The notes under the pieces were generated by a model. The model saw only the letters and a list, made by a program, of their open reading frames with translations. It did not search any database and was not told where the DNA came from. Of a stretch of 64,000 bases of DNA, positions 58,028-64,000 are shown piece after piece. A program made the position numbers and the translations under genes. The DNA is from Spinacia oleracea. Taxonomy: Eukaryota > Streptophyta > Magnoliopsida > Caryophyllales > Amaranthaceae. The DNA is taken from contig NC_079491.1 in assembly GCF_020520425.1 (NCBI RefSeq), forward strand, positions 38,471,027 to 38,535,026, in the 5' to 3' direction. Position 1 is the first letter of the stretch, and every line of letters starts with the position of its first letter.

Positions 58028-60946
58028 TGTAACGCCCCGACCTCTAAATCACTTATTAAAGCATAACTAGCAGCGGAATTAACCTAATTCGGTCGGGACA
58101 TTACCCGCCGTAATTCCCTCTTAGGAATTACAAGGCAACCATCATATTAATTACTATTAAACTCCACAATTAGCATAATCATCCTTCTCAATTCCTTAAT
58201 AAAAGTACGAAACTTAATCAAGAATCTTTACTTAAACTTATTACAACTTAACATTAACTTAGGTGAACTTGGTAATATTGAAATCCTCGCCACTACTCGT
58301 TTCCGTGGTCCCCAGCAGTACCTAAAACGGAAAACAAAACGGTGAGCCGAAGACTCAGTAACAAGTTACCCTAGCATCGTAACATCATTTCAATTCATTT
58401 TATTTAATAAACAAGGAGAATAGAATATAGTAAAACATTTAATAAATCAATATTTCAGAAGCATCATTTCAAAAACATAATTTCAGAAATATCATTCCAG
58501 GAACATTAATTCAGGAACGTCATTTCATTACTCTTTTTCCTTTTAACAGTATTTATTCTGGTCGTCATGACTTTACAGGAAAACATGGTAGGACGTCTCC
58601 TACGAACAGGGGAAGCCAGTGCTTCATAACAGGGGGAGTCAATGCTCCATAACAGGGGAAGCCAGTGCTTCATTTCAGGGGGAACCTTGGTTCCATATCA
58701 GGGGAAGCCAGTGCTTCTTATCAGGGGGAACCTTGGTTCCATATCAGGGGAAGCCAGTGCTTCTTATCAGGGGGAGCCTGGGCTCCATATCAGGGGAACT
58801 TGACCAGTTCTTACACTTTTATTTATCATGTTTACATTTCTTTTAATCGAACATTAATCAGGAAAATCTCAATCATTCAGGGTGGTTCAATAAACCATTA
58901 AATCTCGTTATTTCATAAAATCATTTCTTTCAGGAATAATAATAATTCATTAAATTAATACTTTGCATAAAGCTGCATTATCGTAAAACAATTCAATCAA
59001 ATCATACTTGTAATCCCGCAATTCACAAAACATCATTATAAAACATCAATCATTCATAACATCATTCATAAATACATTTCGAAGGGAATGCGGGTACTAG
59101 CAGTAACCGTTACCTCAATTCCACGATTTGCTAAGCCTTTTCGCTGGTTCGTTCTTCCTGAGCTCCGAGTTTGATTTCTTTCAAAGTATCAAATTATTGA
59201 ATTAGTATTAACTTGATATATAAATTTGAAAAATCAATATTTTATAAATCATAATTTTATAAGTAACGAATCTATAATTAACGAATTTTATAAAATATAA
59301 ATTTCGAATTTTAACGAAAATATTATTATTAATCGGACTTTCAATCAAAATATATTTATTTATTTCATAAATCGCTTTTCATGAATTTTATTTAATTTCA
59401 TTTTTAGTAAATAGAGTTAGTAATTTATTTCAGTAAAATCGGTAATTAAATCTGAAAAATAATAAAAAATTTATTAGTAAATAAATTAAAAGAAACAAAA
59501 TTCATTATAACATAAATATTGATTAATTGAAATCTGAAAATTCATAGTTGTCTTACCCAAAGCCCAAATAAAGATGGCCCAATTTAAGTTGGGTTTAGGA
59601 GAATAAATCAAGTTTCAAAATGAAACTTGATATTTGGTTTCCTGGAAAAGGAGGACACGGTCCAGAAAAAGGAAGCAGGGCACGAAGGAGGGAGAAGGAA
59701 AGAGAGGAGGGTGGCTGGCGGCACGGCGGTGCAGCCGACGTGGTTGGTGTATCACAAGAAGGGCGTCGAAGCGCAGCAGCACAATGGTGTTGTGTGGCGG
59801 TGGTTTGCGCGAAGAAGGAGGGGCTGGGCGCAGGTGAGGGAGGAAAGCAGGGGAGATGCGAGGAGGAAAGAGGGGAGGTGGTGATCGGGGTATGGGCGGC
59901 GCTGCGCAGCGCGGAACCGGCGCCCGAGAGGGGCGACGGTGGTGGTGGTTATTCCGCGGCGGCAAAACGACGGGAGAGAGGGAGAGAAATGCACGACTCA
60001 GGTCGAATAACAGGGGAGTTTGGGGGTGTTTTTGGGCGGTGGAAACGGCGGCTCGCCGGGAAGTATGGGCGGAGATTGATTTGAGGAGTGATAAGGTGGT
60101 GGTGGTGTGGTGGCGCAGCGAGGGAAAAAGATGAAATGGAGGTAGAGGAGGGCAGGGGAGTTGCGACAAGGAGGAGGAGAGCAGGGGCAGTGGGTGCGGT
60201 GTTGGTCGACGGTGGTTGGCGGTGAGGATGGGCAGTAGTGGTGGTGGAATACGGTGGTGGCAGTGGTTGATTTCAGTGGCTGATGGTGGTTGTTCGAATG
60301 AAGCAGGAAACAAAAGAAAGGGGAGTGATAATCAGTTTTGATAACTGATTTTGGTTTTTGGGTGAGGAACAAAATGGCAATTGTGTTTATAAAACTAAGA
60401 AGAGTGAAAGAGAAGGTTCAGCCCTTGGAGAGCAAGCAAATGAACCAAGACTGAATTGAGGGAAGGAGAGGAATGAAGAATTTTCTTCCATTCTTGCTTT
60501 GTACGTGGAGAGCAAAGAGAGAGAGATCCAAAAGAATTTTAGCTTTGTAGGGGCATTTTCGTAATTTCACTTAGTTAGGAAAAATTCTGAAATTTCTTTG
60601 CTATATTTAGGGATTGATATAAATAGGAATGTTTAATTAAAATCAGATTTTCAAATAATTTTTATAAAATATTGATAGCAATAAATTAAATTTTCGAATA
60701 AAATAAAAACGTTCCGAAATTATTAAAAATTCGAAATAAACAAGATTTAAAAAGGTAGTTTAAGCTCGTAAAAATTAAATTATAAAGTCTGAAAAATAAA
60801 TAAATCGTGTAACGATATTAAAAACTTAATCGCAATAAAACTTCGTTAATTAAAATAAAGTTTGAAATTAAGATTTAAAACGGTTTTAAGCTAAATAAAA
60901 ATAATTTAGCATAATTAATCAAGCTTTAAAAATTCGGGGTATTACA
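58028..60946 (-). repeat. 3' LTR of element F (2919 bp)
   Basis: It starts TGTAACGCCCCGAC and ends GGGGTATTACA in + orientation, as in element B. It carries a 23-bp hairpin array (58584-58813) and a purine-rich block (59640-60300) that opens proline-rich frames on the other strand. These frames have no recognisable domain and are not called genes. Confidence 0.88.
58584..58813. repeat. Array of ten 23-bp hairpin units in the LTR of element F
   Basis: Nine units begin CAGGGG; the first (58584) is the same length but begins CATGGT. Every unit contains a short perfect or nearly perfect stem: GTAGGA/TCCTAC, GAAGC/GCTTC (four times), GGAGT/GCTCC with a G-T pair, GGAAC/GTTCC (twice), GGAGC/GCTCC and GAACT/AGTTC. 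Most have loops of four bases. Stem sequences differ between units but pairing is kept. Confidence 0.9.
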
Positions 60947-63259
60947 TTCTTACCCCCTTAGAAAAAGTTTCGTCCTCGAAACTTGAAAATTAGATTTATA
61001 AAATATTTGTTGAAAGTTGAAAACGCTCGAATAAAAGTATGATGTTTTATTTTAAAACCAAGATCTCATAATTTAAATCCCGACAATGTCTAGCCTTCAT
61101 TCCGCCATCATCTTTTTAGGACTCCGCTTCAACTCGGGACCTAGAATCGAAGAGTAAAGAGTACAAAAGGGGCAAAATTTATATATTAATCCTTAATCGT
61201 CATTAAGGCCAATTACATTCCGCCATCATCTTTAGTATCTCCACTTTACTTCATAAAATAGGATCGAGGAGCAAAGAACATAAAAGGGGCAAACTTGTTA
61301 GCATAGACTACGCTCCCATGCATTTTACTTTGTGATATCTTGTTTGAAAATATTTTCTACCGAAAATAGTAACTTTTTAATGCAAAATTATAATTCTGAA
61401 AATATACGTATATGTAATGAAAATAATATTTATCTACCAATTTCAATAATCAAATAATTAGTAAAAGTCATTTATTATATCAATCTCGTACTCTGAGCTC
61501 AGGAGAACTTCCATCGGAGGCGGCTTCCATGTATAACAATTATACTATCAGTACAATCATATCAGCATAAGCATAATCCATATCATAGAGACATAATTCA
61601 TATGAAAATTTCAAATTCAACATAAGTGTAACATTCATAATCATTTGATCTAACACACGAGCATGGTTGACCATAACATAATCAATCATAGAAAACACAG
61701 TCATTCATACATCATATCGTTCATGGGCGAATAATTAGAGATATTTCGCTTTCATTTGCTATTGGGTTTCCCTACCGCAGGAATCTTGTCGTTGAATTGA
61801 CTTCCGTTATTCGATTCGTTTCGATTTCGATTTCCGATCTTTTCTTTTGCGTCACACAACTTGTCGACTACGTTCGTTGCGGGGGGGGGGGGGGGTTCGA
61901 GTCCATTCACGTGACAGGAAACTACATCATTAGACGTACGACTTCGTTACTTATCCTTAGTATTTTAAGTCGACAAACACTTGGGTTGTGGCGGTCAATT
62001 CTAAGCCATCACACGTGCCTTTATCAGAAACAACCTAGATTCCAGAAACTTAGTTCATACTACCTGGTTTTACAGACATGTCATTTTGTCGATTTCTTTT
62101 CTTAACTCCATTGCATTCCTCAATCATTCATAATTCTTTTCGAACTTCATAACATTCATTGATATTATCGACCTCATAGACAGACTAATTCTCGATAACT
62201 TATTTTGGTAAGATCCTTGAAACTTATATGCAAAACTCAATCTCATGCTTTCACCATAAATCATATTTTCCACATAACATTTTTGCAAACCTTACATTTC
62301 CTCGCTTAGCTTTCTTTATGGAGATTATCAGGCATCCTTTCAAAAACAATCCTATAAAGGATGAGGAAATGTAGACTAAAAACACCATCAACCTTACTGA
62401 CAGACTAATTCCTGATAACTTCCTCTGGTATAATCCTCATAACTCTATATGTGACCTAAATTTCATATTTTCACCATCAATCATGTTTGGTCTCGATCAC
62501 ATAATATTTTTGCATAACTTTTTTTAAGATTTCTAGCTTAGCTTCCTTAACATATCTGGAAATATACTTAGGTGCTTATAACCACAAAACAATCATTATG
62601 AAAGGTGCGGAATAGTAACTCAAAAATCAATTATACTCACACGCTTTAAACCGTATAACCTTGATTTAATCAGTGACTCGCCACTTAAAATACAAACTTA
62701 TGTTCTTTTGGTACCCTATCATTAAATCTTATCGACAGACTAATTCTTGATAGCTTATTTTGGTAAAATCCTCAAGAACTTATTCATGTGTCAACTCAAA
62801 TGGGTCATTTATCATAACTTATGTTAGGTTCATAACTTTTCTGTATAACTTCTTAGCTTCCTTAATAGAGGCATATCAATCGTTCCCTTGATAATAGACT
62901 TTAGTACTTATAAACATCAATGTATTCGTCATGACTAACACGGGGAGGTAACCCTAGAATCAATATCATTCATAACTTGAACACTTTAAACCCAAAATAA
63001 CCCCAACTTAATTAGTGATCCATCACTCATGAAATACATCCTTGGTTTCGTTTGGTACTATAATATTTATTCTATCCTTAAAGATTTCGTAACCATAAAA
63101 ATTCCTCAAAACAATTCATATCCACAAAATCTTTGAGTTCACACCGTGCTTAATTTAACTTCTTCCAAGGAAATGCTTAAACTTTGCCTAGTCTATCTAG
63201 GATAGAATACTCATAGCATGACATGTGACGATAAACATAAAATCAAGGAAAGTTCGATT
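60947..63259 (-). other. Internal region of element F, no recognisable pol
   Basis: Modules with a GACAGACTAATTCYTGATA word recur at about 62171, 62398 and 62733, each followed after about 30 bp by a WTCCTY-AACTY word and later by CTTAGCTTYCTT. A run of 15 G at 61881-61895 replaces four G in element B. No enzyme domain is visible on either strand. Confidence 0.6.
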
Positions 63260-63813
63260 CTAAAGCGAGAGAGAGCAAATCAAAATAATATCAGCGTTGG
63301 CGTTATCTTTGTCTATGTAATCTCTTACGTATGTTGACGGGCGTGATGGATTTAGCATTGTTGTTGTTTCGTTCATGATTGGTCGAGGTTGATGTTTCGG
63401 TATTCGTTGGAGGTAGTTTAGGACAATCTTTAACGAAATGATCTTTTCCTCGACATCGATAACAAGTATTCGTTTTAGCACGATATTCATTTCCATTCGT
63501 TAGAGCATTTCGAGAGTCTCGAGTAGTTGATCCATATGATTGACCTAGTCTTCAAATTCCATCGAATTGGCTTGCGATCATAGATTGGTGGATTCGAGGG
63601 TGAATAGTGACGCAATTTCATTTACATTAGTGACTTTCGTTTTCGAGAATCTTTGACCACTTCAGTTGATAACGTACTTGCAGTTCTTAATCGTTCCATC
63701 ATCTCCTTGGAGTCTACTATAGATTGTTCGTCATAGAAATCATCATAGGGAACATCATTGTGAGCGACGTTATCGTGAATGTTGCGCTTTATTGTGAGCT
63801 TCGTTCGTGGCAT
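63260..63813 (-). pseudogene. Gag remnant of element F
   Basis: The minus-strand ATG at 63813 opens MPRTKLTIKRNIH, an acidic YDDFYDE stretch and KEMMERL, as in element B, and ends at 63622. The frame at 63496-63260 matches the region around the zinc knuckle of element B, but shifted frames destroy the Cys pattern. The missing Gag core is missing here too. Confidence 0.65.
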
Positions 63814-64000
63814 CGTTGGTAAGTTCGATAATTGATATTTCGCATAACATATTTAATCAAGAAAACATCAATAACATAAGAAATGAATCCCTTTTATCCC
63901 GTGCGTTCCTACGCTCACACTCATTTCATTTTAACTTGACTTGATTTTAACATATTCTTTTTAACTTATTCCTTAAAACTCTTTGCTTAAAGCCTATTGA

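Larger units (their letters stand above)
58028..64000 (-). mobile_element. Second copy (F) of the non-autonomous gypsy-type family, 5' LTR outside window
   Basis: The 3' LTR (58028-60946) is followed by an internal region with the same order as element B: purine run, doubled roughly 120-bp segment, modules of roughly 230-330 bp, zinc-knuckle remnant and gag start. The window ends about 70 bp before the other LTR is expected, judging from element B. It lacks the Stowaway-like insertion and so shows the empty site. GATAG before the LTR is the likely target duplication. LTR sequences of B and F are clearly related but diverged. Confidence 0.88.

Noticed and set aside
58584..58813. CRISPR-like array
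   Set aside because: Regular 23-bp units, but there are no distinct spacers, each unit is a hairpin, and the sequence lies inside a plant LTR.
59615..60372. Proline-rich frames in the element F LTR
   Set aside because: Same cause as in element B; low-complexity composition, overlapping frames on both strands, no recognisable motif.

Overview
The window is nuclear DNA of a flowering plant, very probably a core eudicot. Genes have canonical GT-AG introns, intergenic DNA is AT-rich, and most of the 64 kb is nested transposable elements: Ty1/copia, Ty3/gypsy-type LTR elements, LINE, SINE, CACTA, hAT, MULE, Stowaway, Harbinger and Helitron types. The style of several LTR families reminds me of Amaranthaceae/Caryophyllales, but this is an impression and no search was run. 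Two host genes are supported, both on the + strand: a four-exon GT47 exostosin-family glycosyltransferase (31836-36120) and a three-exon group 3 LEA protein (48054-50162).

Layout. 1-7207: degenerate copia element A (+) with its 3' LTR, inserted in the left LTR of a gypsy-type element B (minus strand, 7208-15364) that has lost most of gag and all recognisable pol. B carries a 1.3 kb Stowaway-like element and is itself inserted in the integrase region of copia C (minus, 15365-17929). 17930-20948 is unassigned repeat-like DNA. 20949-about 31330 is a copia LTR plus leader (D), split by a 7.5 kb DNA element with hairpin ends (22012-29540). That element contains a CACTA element, two solitary MITEs, a hAT-like element, and a C-terminal coding remnant.

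31836-36120: GT47 gene with a SINE in intron 1 and a MITE in intron 2. 36360-42112: young copia element E (minus strand, 431-bp LTRs differing at one base, 5-bp target duplication), 240 bp downstream of the GT47 stop codon. 42541-45897: 5'-truncated LINE (minus) with RT and RNase H and several breaks. 46408-46600: a second LINE tail. 47834-50162: LEA gene with ABRE-like promoter elements. 50638-51805: MULE-type element. 51850-53590: copia RNase H fragment interrupted by a gypsy-type LTR start and a Harbinger MITE. 53929-55928: two Helitron-type ends. 57663-57752: a long (AT)n. 58028-64000: a second copy (F) of the gypsy-type family, running off the window.

The most unusual signals are: (i) a 10 x 23 bp array in the LTR of element F in which every unit is a small hairpin, with stem sequences changing in a compensatory way; the homologous place in element B holds a different set of palindromes; (ii) a non-autonomous gypsy-type family in which repeated modules of roughly 230-330 bp occupy the place of pol; (iii) a copia element without coding capacity inserted in an almost undiverged LTR, implying it moved while already defective; (iv) a 7.5 kb element built from both-orientation copies of a TAGTAAC-type word. 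The host genes are independent of each other: the GT47 protein should be a Golgi type II membrane glycosyltransferase, and the LEA protein a hydrophilic, probably ABA- and desiccation-regulated protein.
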